From: Paenibacillus doosanensis
Lineage (GTDB): Bacteria; Bacillota; Bacilli; Paenibacillales; NBRC-103111
DNA length: 64,000 nt
Assembly: GCF_025060755.1 (NCBI RefSeq)
Contig: NZ_JANYUY010000041.1
Span: 1 to 64,000 of the forward strand
Direction of reading: 5' to 3'
The notes beneath the pieces are model-generated. The model saw only the letters and a list, made by a program, of their open reading frames with translations, was not told the origin of the DNA and ran no database searches. Made by a program: the position numbers and the translations under genes. Shown here piece by piece: positions 38,315 to 48,832 of the stretch. Position 1 is the stretch's first letter. Every line of letters begins with the position of its first letter.

Positions 38315-38878
38315 CTATGCGCCGTTAAATTTGGCCATCGTTTTCTCAAAAGGCTGCTCCAGCGCGTATTCCATCGCCTCGCAAGTCGTATCCAGCACCT
38401 GCGGCATCGTTTTGAATTCTTCTTTGGAAAACGAAGACAGCACATAATCCGCTATATTGTAGCCCGGGGCCGGACGGTTAATGCCCATGCGAATCCGGTT
38501 AAACGTCTGCGTGCCCAAATGCTGTATCGTCGATTTAATGCCGTTATGCCCTCCGGCGCTGCCTTGATAACGAAGGCGGATTTGCCCGTACGGCGTATCC
38601 AGATCGTCATAAATAACGACGAGATCTTCAACCGAAGCTTTATAAAAATCGAGAAACGCGCGAATCGATTCGCCGGATAAGTTCATATACGTCATCGGCT
38701 TGAGCAGATACACTTTTTGCCCGTTAATATTCCCTTCGCCGAGAAGACCTTTGCATTTGTTCTGCGTTATTTTAATGCCGTGCTTGTCGGCAAACCGGTC
38801 CAAAGCCATGAATCCGATATTATGCCGAGTCGTTTCATATTGCTTGCCCGGGTTGCCCAGACCTACAAACCATTTCAT
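38315..38878 (-). CDS. pth: Peptidyl-tRNA hydrolase
   Basis: Recycles peptidyl-tRNA released prematurely from ribosomes (SpoVC in Bacillus). 187 residues; VGLGNPGKQYETTRHNIGF (5-23) carries the conserved Asn and catalytic His20; MTYMNLSGES, VIYDDLDTPYGQIRLR and GSAGGHNGIKS follow. The ATG has AGGGAGAG upstream. It is 200 bases downstream of ctc; the intervening 38879-39092 shows no convincing gene. Confidence 0.98.
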   Translation of the reverse strand: MKWFVGLGNPGKQYETTRHNIGFMALDRFADKHGIKITQNKCKGLLGEGNINGQKVYLLKPMTYMNLSGESIRAFLDFYKASVEDLVVIYDDLDTPYGQIRLRYQGSAGGHNGIKSTIQHLGTQTFNRIRMGINRPAPGYNIADYVLSSFSKEEFKTMPQVLDTTCEAMEYALEQPFEKTMAKFNGA

Positions 38879-39092
38879 GTTACTCTAGCTCTCCCTTCGG
38901 TTTAGGGGCATCTTTCGCCGTTTGCGCACAGACTGCGCATGTCGCTCCGGCCCCCACAGCCGCCGAACGCGATAAAGGAGCGGATCGAACAAGCCGTTCG
39001 ACACGCTCCGCAACAAGGATGAGCCGAGAAGACGTCGGAAACCCGGCCGCCGCCGATTTTCGTCCGCCCTCTGCACTGCAACAATACCAGAG

Positions 39093-39734
39093 CTATACCG
39101 TCTCTTGAGGATGATTCGCATCCGCTTCCGCTTTGGCTTCCGCCTTCTGCTCCGCTTCTTCCGCCGTATCCGGGGCGGCTTCTTCCTTCTGCGGCGCCAG
39201 CACGGTGACCAATACGTCGTTCGCCATCGACTTGATCTCGATGGAACTGCCCACCTTCAAGTCGGAGACGAGAATGCTGCTGCCGACCTCCAGTCCGCTG
39301 ACATCGACTTCGATCGCATTCGGAATTTGCTTCGGCAAGCAGCGAATCTCGATTTCATGATGCTGTATTTGCAGAATGCCGCCCATTTGCACGCCTACGG
39401 CGTCGCCGATAAAGTCGAGGCGGACGGTCGTCGATACCGGTTCATCCATATTGATTTGGTGAAAGTCGACATGCAGAATCGTTCTCAAGATCGGGTCCCG
39501 CTGGATCTCGTTGATCATCACAGGCTGTTTGCTTCCATCCGGCATAACCATGTCGATAATGGCATGGGGGTTGGTGCGCAGGATCGCCGTCAGTTCCTTC
39601 TCGTTTATAGCGATCGGCGTATTGCTTACTTTTTTTCCGTAAACGACGGCTGGAATGTTCCCTTTGGCGCGAAGCCCCTTGCGCTCGGACTTCGTATCCG
39701 ACTTGCGCGTTTCCGCCTTCAATGCTGCTTCCAT
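39093..39734 (-). CDS. ctc: Ribosomal protein bL25, CTC type
   Basis: General-stress form of L25, binding 5S rRNA. 213 residues: N-terminal L25 domain (KGNIPAVVYGKKV), C-terminal TL5/CTC beta domain (DFIGDAVGVQMGGILQIQHHE, LPKQIPNAIEVDVSGLEVGSS) and a Glu/Ala-rich acidic tail of about 30 residues. The ATG has GAAGGAGG ahead. In B. subtilis ctc is sigma-B controlled; no sigma-B promoter was sought successfully here. Confidence 0.96.
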   Translation of the reverse strand: MEAALKAETRKSDTKSERKGLRAKGNIPAVVYGKKVSNTPIAINEKELTAILRTNPHAIIDMVMPDGSKQPVMINEIQRDPILRTILHVDFHQINMDEPVSTTVRLDFIGDAVGVQMGGILQIQHHEIEIRCLPKQIPNAIEVDVSGLEVGSSILVSDLKVGSSIEIKSMANDVLVTVLAPQKEEAAPDTAEEAEQKAEAKAEADANHPQETV

Positions 39735-39818
39735 ATGTGAAATCCTCCTTCATCAATAGGCACAAGAATAGAATTACACTCACCTACTCTTACTTTGCCC
39801 AAATGAAGGGGAAACCAA

Positions 39819-41222
39819 TCACTGTTTTGTCTTCGACTGCTGCTTCTTCGCGTAGAACTTGGAACGCAGCTTCTCCGCGTAGCCTTCTTTGTTCACCTGG
39901 CGCTCTCTGGCGATAGCCAGATCGTTGGCAGGCACGTTATGCGTGATGGTCGAGCCTGCGACGACATAAGCCCCTTTGCCGATTTTGACCGGAGCGATAA
40001 GATTGACGTTGCTGCCGATGAACGCGTCCTCTTCCACCTCGGTCAGCTGCTTGTTGAAGCCGTCGTAGTTCACGGTGATCGCCCCGCAGCCGAAATTGAC
40101 GTTTTTGCCGATGACGGCGTCGCCGATATAGCTAAGATGCGACACCTTCACCTCATCGGCCAGCGTAGCGTTTTTGATTTCCACGAAATCGCCGATTTTC
40201 ACGCCGGCCCCGAGGTTGGCCCCCGGACGCAAGTAAGCGAACGGCCCGATCGAGGTTTGGTCCCCGACCTTCGCTTGGGACAGCACCGACTGCTTCACTT
40301 GAACGCCGCTGCCGATCGTACTGTCCTCAATTTCCGTATTCGGGCCGATGACGCAATCTTCCCCGATGACCGTAGCGCCCTTCAGCACCGTGCCGGGCAG
40401 CACGATCGTATCCGCTCCGATCTGCACATCGGCGCCGATATACGTGCTCGCCGGATCGATCAGCGTAACCCCGCCGAGCATATGCTCCCGGTTAATGCGC
40501 TCGCGCATAATATGTTCAGCCTCGGACAACGCCACGCGATCGTTCACGCCGAGCGTCTCGGCGGCGTCTTCCGTACAGTAAGCCTCCACGATATCGTTCT
40601 GGCTTACGAGAATGCCGATCACGTCGGTCAAATAATACTCGCCTTGCGAATTGTTGTTCGTCACCTTATTCAGCGCCTCGAACAGCTTGCGGTTCGTAAA
40701 GCAGTACATGCCGGAGTTGATCTCGCGAATCTCCCGCTCCTCGGCGTTGCAATCCTTCTGCTCGACAATTCTGGAGACGCGTCCATTTTCGTCGCGGATG
40801 ATGCGTCCGAGTCCGAACGGGTTATCAAAAATCGCCGTCATGACCGTTGCCGCAGCGCCTTTTTCCTGATGCGCGCGGATCATATCCTTCAGCGACTCGC
40901 TCTTTACCAGCGGCGTATCGCCGTACAGGACGACGGTCAGCCCGTCTTCGTCGGCAAGCAGATCTTTCGCCTGCAGCACCGCATGGCCGGTTCCGAGCTG
41001 CTGCTCCTGCATCGCATATTCTACGCGATCTCCGAGATACGCCTTGACGGCTTCGGCTCCGTGCCCTACAACAACGACGGCGCGCTTGGTATTCAATTGC
41101 TCCAATGCGCTGACGACATGACCGACCATCGGCTTGCCGCATACTTCATGAAGCACTTTGTACAGCTTCGATTTCATACGTTTGCCCTGTCCCGCTGCGA
41201 GGACAATCCCCATTATGTTCAA
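39819..41222 (-). CDS. glmU: Bifunctional N-acetylglucosamine-1-phosphate uridyltransferase / glucosamine-1-phosphate acetyltransferase
   Basis: Makes UDP-GlcNAc for cell wall and teichoic acid. 467 residues: N-terminal nucleotidyltransferase (VLAAGQGKRMKSKL, YGDTPLV) and C-terminal left-handed beta-helix of hexapeptide repeats (from about 250) with FVEIKNATL and GCGAITVNYDG. The start is TTG at 41222, ten bases after AAGGAG; an ATG three codons later lacks a ribosome site. Follows spoVG as in B. subtilis. Confidence 0.97.
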   Translation of the reverse strand: MNIMGIVLAAGQGKRMKSKLYKVLHEVCGKPMVGHVVSALEQLNTKRAVVVVGHGAEAVKAYLGDRVEYAMQEQQLGTGHAVLQAKDLLADEDGLTVVLYGDTPLVKSESLKDMIRAHQEKGAAATVMTAIFDNPFGLGRIIRDENGRVSRIVEQKDCNAEEREIREINSGMYCFTNRKLFEALNKVTNNNSQGEYYLTDVIGILVSQNDIVEAYCTEDAAETLGVNDRVALSEAEHIMRERINREHMLGGVTLIDPASTYIGADVQIGADTIVLPGTVLKGATVIGEDCVIGPNTEIEDSTIGSGVQVKQSVLSQAKVGDQTSIGPFAYLRPGANLGAGVKIGDFVEIKNATLADEVKVSHLSYIGDAVIGKNVNFGCGAITVNYDGFNKQLTEVEEDAFIGSNVNLIAPVKIGKGAYVVAGSTITHNVPANDLAIARERQVNKEGYAEKLRSKFYAKKQQSKTKQ

Positions 41223-41429
41223 CTACAGTCCACTCCTTCTGCTCTCGATATTTCTCTTAAGGACCCCTCTTGCGCTTTGCTTGCCTCATGCCAAAAGGAA
41301 GTGCCTTTAGATGCAATCGCCCCGATTTCTCTATAGAAAAACCTTTCGAAAGCTATGCCGCCTTTAGGCCCATCCTTTGAAAAAAAACGTATAAATGACT
41401 CCTCAAATCACTATATATGAATTCGCGTA

Positions 41430-41461
41430 AAAAGAAAAGAGAGCCTCTGTCGGCCCTCTCC
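41430..41461 (-). terminator. spoVG terminator
   Basis: GAGAGggCC...ggCTCTC hairpin followed by TTTTCTTTTT in minus sense, immediately after the spoVG stop. glmU must use its own promoter within 41223-41429, which I could not fix. Confidence 0.85.
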
Positions 41462-41469
41462 CAGCTGAA

Positions 41470-41754
41470 TTATGCCCCTTCTACGATTACTTCTTCCTCT
41501 GTTGCTGCTCGATCGTATTCAGCCAAAACGGCGGCTTGAATCTTTTCACGAGTGGTAGAAGAGATCGGATGTGCAATATCCCTGAACTCTCCGTCTGGCG
41601 TGCGCTTACTTGGCATGGCGACGAACATGCCGTTGTTACCGTCAATCACACGAATGTCGTGAACCACAAATTCGTTGTCGATGGTAATGGAAGCAATGGC
41701 TTTCATTCTTCCCTCGGAGTTAACCCGACGGAGTCTAACGTCTGTAATCTGCAT
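41470..41754 (-). CDS. spoVG: SpoVG, nucleic-acid-binding sporulation regulator
   Basis: 94 residues, highly conserved: [20 protein letters not shown] start, [26 protein letters not shown] core split around residue 35, then [15 protein letters not shown]. It affects asymmetric septation and, in several firmicutes, binds RNA or DNA. The ATG has GGTGGTGA ahead, and a sigma-H promoter is visible. Confidence 0.98.
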   Translation of the reverse strand: MQITDVRLRRVNSEGRMKAIASITIDNEFVVHDIRVIDGNNGMFVAMPSKRTPDGEFRDIAHPISSTTREKIQAAVLAEYDRAATEEEVIVEGA

Positions 41755-41796
41755 TAGTGTTCACCACCTTTTTCCATCTGGGAGACTTGGGATATA

Positions 41797-41824
41797 AAAT
41801 TCCACATTTTAGGGCAAAATCCTT
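41797..41824 (-). promoter_or_regulatory. Sigma-H promoter of spoVG
   Basis: Minus strand: AAGGATTT at 41817-41824 and GGAATTT at 41797-41803, matching sigma-H -35 RNAGGAWWW and -10 GAAT with the right spacing. The sequence upstream is strongly A/T-rich, as in the AbrB-bound region of B. subtilis spoVG. Confidence 0.8.
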
Positions 41825-41870
41825 CTTTTTTTTAATCAAAAATGTATAAATTTATAAATAATTGATTATT

Positions 41871-42263
41871 TTATTGTTTTTCGACACCTGTCGCCGCGAT
41901 CAGTTCGATTTCGACAAGCACATCCTTGGGCAGACGGGCCACTTCCACCGTAGAACGCGCCGGTTTATGGTCTCCGAAGTAGGAAGCGTAAATCTCGTTG
42001 ACGGTCGCAAACTGATTCATATCCTTGATGAACACCGTCGCTTTGATCACATCGCCGAACCCTGCTCCCGCAGCGGCCAAAACCGCTTCCAAGTTGCGAA
42101 ACACCTGATGCGTCTGCTCCTCGATTCCGCCTTCGACCACTTGCCCGTCCAATCCGAGCGGGATTTGTCCCGACGTAAACAGCACGTTGCCGAACTGCAC
42201 CGCTTGAGAATACGGTCCGATAGCCGCCGGAGCCTCGTTTGTTGCGATCGTTGTCAACTTCAT
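41871..42263 (-). CDS. ridA: RidA family enamine/imine deaminase (YabJ)
   Basis: 130 residues of the YjgF/YER057c/UK114 family, hydrolysing reactive 2-aminoacrylate. Motifs: [45 protein letters not shown] and the C-terminal [18 protein letters not shown] with the substrate-binding Arg and Glu. The ATG at 42263 has GGAGAG nine bases ahead. Located between purR and spoVG as in B. subtilis. Confidence 0.96.
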   Translation of the reverse strand: MKLTTIATNEAPAAIGPYSQAVQFGNVLFTSGQIPLGLDGQVVEGGIEEQTHQVFRNLEAVLAAAGAGFGDVIKATVFIKDMNQFATVNEIYASYFGDHKPARSTVEVARLPKDVLVEIELIAATGVEKQ

Positions 42264-42285
42264 GTTCAATCACTCTCCATTTATA

Positions 42286-43104
42286 TTATTGGAAATAGTT
42301 GCCCGGTACGACGGTAATCTGCTTGGTCTTCGGATCTACGGCGGACAGCTTGGCAAGCGATATGTAATCCTCTACCAGGTGCTCCTCCACCTCGCCGGAC
42401 TCTACGAAAACGCCTACACCTTTGACGGTAGCGTTAAATTCCTTCAAAAGATCCATCATCCCATGGACGGTTCCGCCCACCCGCATAAAGTCGTCGATAA
42501 TAAGCACCCGGGACTCTTCCTTCAGCGCTCTTCTCGACAGCGACATCGTCTGAATCCGCTTGTTCGAGCCGGATACATAGTTGATGCTCACCGCGGAGCC
42601 CTCGGTCACCTTGTTATCCCGTCGCACGATGACGACCGGCAGATTCAGAAACGAAGCCGTCGCATAGGCGAGCGGAATCCCTTTGGTTTCCACCGTCATG
42701 ACAACGTCGATATCTTTGCCCGCAAACGCGGTTGCAAACATTTTCCCTACTTCATTCAAAATAAGCGGCTGTCCCATAATATCGGACATGTACAAATAAC
42801 CGCCCGGCAAGATTCGCTCCGGCTGCTCCAATTGGCGGCATATTCCTTGAATGAACTGCAAGGACGCTTCCTTGCTGACCTTAGGTATGAATTTGACTCC
42901 CCCGGCCGCTCCGGCCAAAGTTTGCAATTCGCCCAGTCCTTCTTCCTCAAACACTTCCTTAATGATGGCCAAATCTTCGCTGATCGACGATTTAGCGGAA
43001 TTATACCGGTCCGCGAACGTTGTTAAAGGAATTAGTGTATGGGGGCGAAATAGCAAGTATTGAGTCATTTCAACCAACCTTGCGCTTCGTTTTAATTTTT
43101 TCAT
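42286..43104 (-). CDS. purR: Purine operon repressor PurR
   Basis: PRPP-responsive repressor of purine genes. 272 residues: N-terminal winged helix (SARLVEMTQYLLFRPHTLIPL), then a phosphoribosyltransferase-like domain with PRPP motif VLIIDDFMRVGGTVHG. The start at 43104 has AAGGGGG seven bases ahead; a longer frame extends 30 codons upstream but is not conserved-looking. A PurBox-like site precedes the gene, suggesting autoregulation. Confidence 0.97.
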   Translation of the reverse strand: MKKLKRSARLVEMTQYLLFRPHTLIPLTTFADRYNSAKSSISEDLAIIKEVFEEEGLGELQTLAGAAGGVKFIPKVSKEASLQFIQGICRQLEQPERILPGGYLYMSDIMGQPLILNEVGKMFATAFAGKDIDVVMTVETKGIPLAYATASFLNLPVVIVRRDNKVTEGSAVSINYVSGSNKRIQTMSLSRRALKEESRVLIIDDFMRVGGTVHGMMDLLKEFNATVKGVGVFVESGEVEEHLVEDYISLAKLSAVDPKTKQITVVPGNYFQ

Positions 43105-43268
43105 GAAATAACCCCCTTCAAAATATAAGCCTGCATACCCGCGGCCTGCCGCATTTCCGGCGCCGAATTTTTGCGGATATCGTGATAAAGCCAATCCGCC
43201 GCTCCCTGCAAAAGAGAGTTGTCCGTTTTGGCCGTCCGGTATCGTTACGGTTTTATAAATAGGCAGAG

Positions 43269-43319
43269 AAATCCGAATATTATAATGTGACTATATCATT
43301 TTTATACGTATTTTTTCAA
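43269..43319 (-). promoter_or_regulatory. purR promoter with PurBox-like operator
   Basis: Minus strand: -35 TTGAAA at 43314-43319 and -10 TATAGT at 43290-43295, spacer 18. On the plus strand AAATCCGAATATT (43269-43281) matches the B. subtilis PurBox AWWWCCGAACWWT at 12 of 13 positions and covers the start site. A second inverted box, usual in full operators, was not found. Confidence 0.55.
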
Positions 43320-43371
43320 GATGTCCATGAAATTTATTCTAACATTCAGCTAACATAAAAGTATCATGCAG

Positions 43372-44226
43372 TCATGTTAAAAGCCGAACTGCATAAACAT
43401 CTTTGCAAAAGCCGCGCAGGCCGTTGTAAATCCGCGGAACCTTCGCTTCCTTGGACACCAAACCGAATACAGTCGGTCCGCTGCCCGACATCAGCACGCC
43501 GTCAGCACCGAGTCGGATCATGCATTCTTTCAGCTGCCTTACCTCCGGATACAAGTCCAGCGTCACTTCCTCCAGAACGTTGCCGAGGCTTGCGCATAAC
43601 AGGTCGAATCGCTTGTGCACGATTGCTTCGACAATCCGCTCCGTCGACGGATGATGCTGGATGGCGGCGGCCCGAAGCTTGCCGTAAATTTCCGATGTGG
43701 ATACGTTGATCGGAGGCTTGGCCAACACGACCCAGCACTGCGGCGGCGAATCGATCGGCTCCAGCTTCTCCCCGCGCCCGCGGGCTACCGCCGTCCCTCC
43801 GGTTACGCAGAACGGCACGTCCGAACCGAGCTCCGCTCCCAGCCGCTGCAGCTCCTCCGCAGGTATGTTCAGCTTCCATAACCGGTTCAATCCTCTCAGC
43901 GTCGCCGCCGCATCGCTGCTTCCTCCCGCAAGCCCGGCCGCAACCGGGATTTTTTTGTCCAAATGTATGTAAACGCCTTGCTTCACGTCATAGCGGTCTT
44001 TGATCAGCTTAGCCGCTTGAAAGGCCAAGTTTTTCTCGTCCAAAGGAATATAGCCCGCTTGACTCGATATGATAATGGTATCGCGCGGCAGTTCCTGCAT
44101 CTCGATCCTGTCGGCCAAGTCCACCATGGTCATAACCATTTCGACCTCGTGATAGCCGTCTTCCCGTTTCCGCAGAACATCCAGCGACAGATTGATTTTA
44201 GCCGGCGCTTTTTCAAAAACTTTCAT
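43372..44226 (-). CDS. ispE: 4-diphosphocytidyl-2-C-methyl-D-erythritol kinase
   Basis: Non-mevalonate isoprenoid pathway kinase. 284 residues, GHMP family: [18 protein letters not shown] (9-26), ATP loop [17 protein letters not shown] (94-110), [18 protein letters not shown], and [11 protein letters not shown] near the C-terminus. The ATG has GAAGGTG upstream. Confidence 0.97.
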   Translation of the reverse strand: MKVFEKAPAKINLSLDVLRKREDGYHEVEMVMTMVDLADRIEMQELPRDTIIISSQAGYIPLDEKNLAFQAAKLIKDRYDVKQGVYIHLDKKIPVAAGLAGGSSDAAATLRGLNRLWKLNIPAEELQRLGAELGSDVPFCVTGGTAVARGRGEKLEPIDSPPQCWVVLAKPPINVSTSEIYGKLRAAAIQHHPSTERIVEAIVHKRFDLLCASLGNVLEEVTLDLYPEVRQLKECMIRLGADGVLMSGSGPTVFGLVSKEAKVPRIYNGLRGFCKDVYAVRLLT

Positions 44227-44282
44227 AGGACACCTTCTTTGCAGCTCTATTCTATTCCCTAATACTATACCAAAAAAGAAAC

Positions 44283-44320
44283 AAAAAAAAGCTAAAGCAG
44301 CGCTTGGCTTGCTCTAGCTT
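44283..44320 (-). terminator. sspF terminator
   Basis: AAGCTA/TAGCTT hairpin with inner AGCA/TGCT pair, then eight T in minus sense. Confidence 0.88.
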
Positions 44321-44335
44321 CCGTAAAGACGTTAT

Positions 44336-44536
44336 CTAGTACCTCGGCGGCTGCTGCGGAGGCTGTTGCGAGATCGCTTGCTCGGCAATTTGGATTGCTC
44401 TCTTTACCATATTGCCCGCATCTTTGGTTCGTATACCTCCCCAACCATCACGCTGCACGGTTTCATAAAAGCCCAAATCTTTAGCGAGCTCGTATTTGAA
44501 TTGCTCCGACATCATGCCCCGGCCTCTTCGTGCCAT
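44336..44536 (-). CDS. sspF: Small acid-soluble spore protein SspF type
   Basis: 66 residues. Alpha/beta-type SASP coating spore [20 protein letters not shown] and the DNA-binding [20 protein letters not shown] are clear. The C-terminus is Gln/Pro-rich. The ATG at 44536 has AAAGGAGAT ahead; a TTG two codons earlier is less likely. Between veg and ispE, as in B. subtilis. Confidence 0.95.
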   Translation of the reverse strand: MARRGRGMMSEQFKYELAKDLGFYETVQRDGWGGIRTKDAGNMVKRAIQIAEQAISQQPPQQPPRY

Positions 44537-44568
44537 TCGCAAACATCTCCTTTACCGTAGGATACAAG

Positions 44569-44598
44569 TAGTATTCCCCCGTTATGATAATCCATGCG
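44569..44598 (-). promoter_or_regulatory. Possible sigma-G promoter for sspF
   Basis: Minus strand: -10 AATACTA at 44569-44575, identical to the spoVT -10, with a partial -35 CGCATG at 44593-44598, spacer 17. Confidence 0.35.
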
Positions 44599-44625
44599 GC
44601 ATTCGGCAGCGGAACATACTAGGCG

Positions 44626-44670
44626 CCAAAGAATAAGCGGCATCCCCTCAAGCCAAGGAGCATGCCGCTT
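44626..44670 (-). terminator. veg terminator (weak tail)
   Basis: Strong hairpin AAGCGGCAT/ATGCCGCTT with inner CTCCT/AGGGG pairing in minus sense, followed only by ATTCTTT, so termination may be partial. Confidence 0.65.
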
Positions 44671-44681
44671 AGGTAAAGCCC

Positions 44682-44954
44682 TTATTGCTGTATCGTGATC
44701 CGCACTTGTCCATCATCGTTGCACACCGTGACTTCAACGGACTCGGTAAGTATATCTGCATAGCTGTACGAGACGCGCTTGAAAGCGTTCTGCTCCTGGT
44801 CCAGCTTGACTATAAAAACGGAAGGGTAGGTCTCCTCCAATACACCGGAGCGCTCGATCGTCTTACGGCGACCGCCGTTTGCTCTTAACATAATTTTCTG
44901 TCCGACATGAGGTTCCAAACTGCGTTTGATATCCAATAGCGAATTTTTAGCCAT
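44682..44954 (-). CDS. veg: Veg protein
   Basis: 90 residues, DUF1021. [45 protein letters not shown] and [13 protein letters not shown] are near-identical in type to B. subtilis Veg, an abundant protein promoting biofilm-matrix gene expression. Two consensus promoters explain high expression. ATG with AGAGGTGG upstream. Confidence 0.96.
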   Translation of the reverse strand: MAKNSLLDIKRSLEPHVGQKIMLRANGGRRKTIERSGVLEETYPSVFIVKLDQEQNAFKRVSYSYADILTESVEVTVCNDDGQVRITIQQ

Positions 44955-44981
44955 TGACTACTACCACCTCTTTCCTTGTAA

Positions 44982-45052
44982 ATTATAACCCAATGGAAGT
45001 AGTATGTCAAATTAGGACAAATATTATATCAGCGATGCAAAGCTGTTGTCAA
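44982..45052 (-). promoter_or_regulatory. Tandem consensus sigma-A promoters of veg
   Basis: Distal promoter: TTGACA 45047-45052, TATAAT 45023-45028, spacer 18. Proximal promoter: TTGACA 45005-45010, TATAAT 44982-44987, spacer 17. All four hexamers are perfect. Confidence 0.9.
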
Positions 45053-45126
45053 CGCAATTTTTCCTTGTTTTAAAGAGTTTTTACGATTTCACCCTCTAAC
45101 TTCGTTCACAAAATTGTCGAATTTAC

Positions 45127-45152
45127 AAAGAAAAAGCGCCCCTAAGGCGCTT
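45127..45152 (-). terminator. yabG terminator enclosing the stop codon
   Basis: AAGCGCC-TTAG-GGCGCTT hairpin followed by TTTTCTTT in minus sense. The yabG stop codon TAG (45142-45144) lies in the loop. Confidence 0.85.
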
Positions 45153-46011
45153 GTTGATACATATTTTTTGGAATGACGGGCACGCCGCGCCGATAACTGC
45201 CGCGGGATTCCACCCCGCCGATCCCCTCCAAGCCGCTATGCGTCAGACCGATGACATCGACGATATTCACCGTGTCCCGAATGGGCGTATACGCCACTTT
45301 AACCGCCACGCACAGCGGATCGAGCGCATGGATCAGAACGCGGGACGGCGAGCTTGCATAGTTCGCTCCGGCCTGCATCAGCGCCTCGAAGTGCGATTGG
45401 CACGCTCCGGCCACGACCGTCAGCGTATCTTTGTTCTTCTCGTACTGTCTAGCCACCCGGACGGCATTTACGAAGTGGTGGGAATTTTTGTAGCTGCCCA
45501 GGTTGGCGATGTCCACGCTGCGACGCGTTTTCAAAATCCCGTCATGTCCGGTGACGACGACAATATCGGGCTTCACCTGCGGAAGCAGCCGATACATCGC
45601 ATCCGCCATATGCGGTTCGGACACGTAATAGCCTTCGGCCGGAACCTTCAGTTCGCCGTATAAATTCATGCATTTGCGCAAATACGCCGGATCTCCGTCC
45701 AGATGAAGCACTTTGCCCGGCATTTCAAAAAAGGCCGGCGCCGTTTCGCCGCCGGTACCGTTCGCAGAGGCGTATCCGGTCACCGCCCGGTTTCTCGATT
45801 TGCGCATCGTTTCCATCCATGGCGGTCGGCTGCCCGCCGCGGTCTGACTGTTAGCATTGACCGTTACCGTGGTCAGATCGGTCAACGGAGCGTCGGCGAG
45901 CAGCCGGTAATCTACTCCGCGCAGCACCGCCTGCTGCCGAATAATATTTTGAATTTTAAATATGATGTCACCACCATACGATCTACGAGTAACGAGGTCT
46001 CCCTGTTTCAT
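45142..46011 (-). CDS. yabG: Sporulation-specific protease YabG
   Basis: Coat-associated protease trimming spore coat proteins such as SpoIVA and YrbA (SafA). 289 residues from the ATG at 46011, which has GAGGAGG ten bases ahead. Recognisable blocks: GDLVTRRSYGGDIIFKI, VLHLDGDPAYLRKCMNLY, VVTGHDGILKTRRSVDI, ACQSHFEALMQAGANYASSPSRV (Cys/His likely catalytic). Length equals the Bacillus protein. Confidence 0.95.
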   Translation of the reverse strand: MKQGDLVTRRSYGGDIIFKIQNIIRQQAVLRGVDYRLLADAPLTDLTTVTVNANSQTAAGSRPPWMETMRKSRNRAVTGYASANGTGGETAPAFFEMPGKVLHLDGDPAYLRKCMNLYGELKVPAEGYYVSEPHMADAMYRLLPQVKPDIVVVTGHDGILKTRRSVDIANLGSYKNSHHFVNAVRVARQYEKNKDTLTVVAGACQSHFEALMQAGANYASSPSRVLIHALDPLCVAVKVAYTPIRDTVNIVDVIGLTHSGLEGIGGVESRGSYRRGVPVIPKNMYQQAP

Positions 46012-46101
46012 GGCCAAATCGCCTCCTCGTGTATCCTATGGCGTCAATAGGCAATTGGTGATTCACCGAGCCCTAATTTCATACGGGCCGCTCCAGAGCC
46101 C

Positions 46102-47552
<1,451 letters not shown>

Positions 47553-47619
47553 CTTACTACCTTCTCTCGTACAAAGCCAAGGGCGTCTCGCGCTTCCTTG
47601 CGGTAATGTTCTTCACACA

Positions 47620-47646
47620 GAAAAAAGAAGAGGCATCCCTCTTCTC
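47620..47646 (-). terminator. yabE terminator
   Basis: GAGAAGAGG-GATG-CCTCTTCT hairpin followed by TTTTTTC in minus sense. rnmV begins ~70 bases downstream. Confidence 0.85.
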
Positions 47647-47692
47647 ATTCCTCTTGCCGTATATATAATGAGTCTTCCCTAATTGCAGCCCC

Positions 47693-48832
47693 TTAGTCCG
47701 CGGTCGGCTTCTTCGGTCCGATCACATAAACGGTGTATCCTCGCTTCATGCCAAAGCGGTTAGCATAGTCATTGCTGTCGAAATACACGTCGATAATGTT
47801 CCCTTTCACCGCGCTGCCGGTATCTTCCGCTCTGCGGAAGCCCAGGCCGTCGATATACACCCACCAGCCCAGCGGAACCACCTTGGGGTCCACTGCAATT
47901 GTTCGACCTTCCGTTACTCTCGTGCCCGTTGACGTCACACCGTATTGCGGGTGTTCCGCGCTTTTGCCTGTCGAAGCCGCGCCTGCGGAATAAGCCGTTA
48001 ACGTTACATTGTTAATGACCTGCTTCACGCCGAAGGATACGCCGCTCTTGGTTACTTCTTGAAGATTCGGCGATGACGCCGATAAAATTACAACCGGATT
48101 TTTCGTACCTACGGCAACCACTTTATTGACTTTTTCCGTTTTGACCTGTTGGTCAACCACCTGTTCGGAGACAAGCACTCCGTCTTCAAAGCGTTTTTCT
48201 TTTTTCTTCAGGACTTCGCCTTCCTGGCCTTCTTGCACAACTTGTTCTTTGCCCTTTACAAGCTGCGGATCGTTTTTCTTCACAACGTCAAACGCGATTT
48301 TTTCCGATACTTCCTCAAGCTCTTTCTTCACCCGGACAATTTGTACCGCACCGCTATCCGGCAGCGACGCCTCCAGCTCCGGGCTCACCTTATCCAGTTC
48401 TCCGACGGGCACGTTCAATTCATGCAACGCGTCTCCTACGGTCTTGGCCACCGTGTAGATCGTCTTCGTTTCACCGTCAGCCGTAAGCTGAACCGGCTTC
48501 GCGTGGTCGATGGTAATACGGTCCCCCGTCTTCACCTTCGAATCCAGCGCAGCGGAGAGTCGATCATGCTCCCCGACTTGAATCTGTTGCTCATCCAGTA
48601 AACGCTGCAGATCCCATTGTTTGGTATAAACAACGGTCTCTTGTCCGTTCACAACGACGGTCACCTTCTTGGTAGCCGTACCGTATAACATTATTAAGAA
48701 CATGAAAGTCAAAGCGAATGAAATAAGTGCAGTGGTGGATATCATACGCAAGTTTTCATGCTTCCATCGCAATGCGAAGGACATGCTGGATGATCGTCTT
48801 ACATGGGTTTGCTCGTGTTGAATAGCTCCCAC
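47693..48832 (-). CDS. yabE: Cell-wall hydrolase-like protein with DUF348, G5 and 3D domains (YabE)
   Basis: 379 residues. An N-terminal signal-anchor helix (about 30-50) is followed by two DUF348 ubiquitin-like modules (VVVNGQETVVYTKQW and VQLTADGETKTIYTVAKTV), a G5 domain (about 165-240) and a C-terminal 3D domain with DPKVVPLGWWVYIDGLG, the DTG of EDTGSAVKG and DVYF. It resembles resuscitation-promoting factors and probably remodels peptidoglycan outside the cell. The start is GTG at 48832 after GAAGGAGG. Expression is evidently set by the upstream c-di-AMP riboswitch. Confidence 0.94.
   Translation of the reverse strand: MGAIQHEQTHVRRSSSMSFALRWKHENLRMISTTALISFALTFMFLIMLYGTATKKVTVVVNGQETVVYTKQWDLQRLLDEQQIQVGEHDRLSAALDSKVKTGDRITIDHAKPVQLTADGETKTIYTVAKTVGDALHELNVPVGELDKVSPELEASLPDSGAVQIVRVKKELEEVSEKIAFDVVKKNDPQLVKGKEQVVQEGQEGEVLKKKEKRFEDGVLVSEQVVDQQVKTEKVNKVVAVGTKNPVVILSASSPNLQEVTKSGVSFGVKQVINNVTLTAYSAGAASTGKSAEHPQYGVTSTGTRVTEGRTIAVDPKVVPLGWWVYIDGLGFRRAEDTGSAVKGNIIDVYFDSNDYANRFGMKRGYTVYVIGPKKPTAD

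Noticed and set aside
38885-39121. 78-codon Arg-rich minus-strand frame between ctc and pth
   Set aside because: Overlaps ctc, has no ribosome site and shows no family resemblance.
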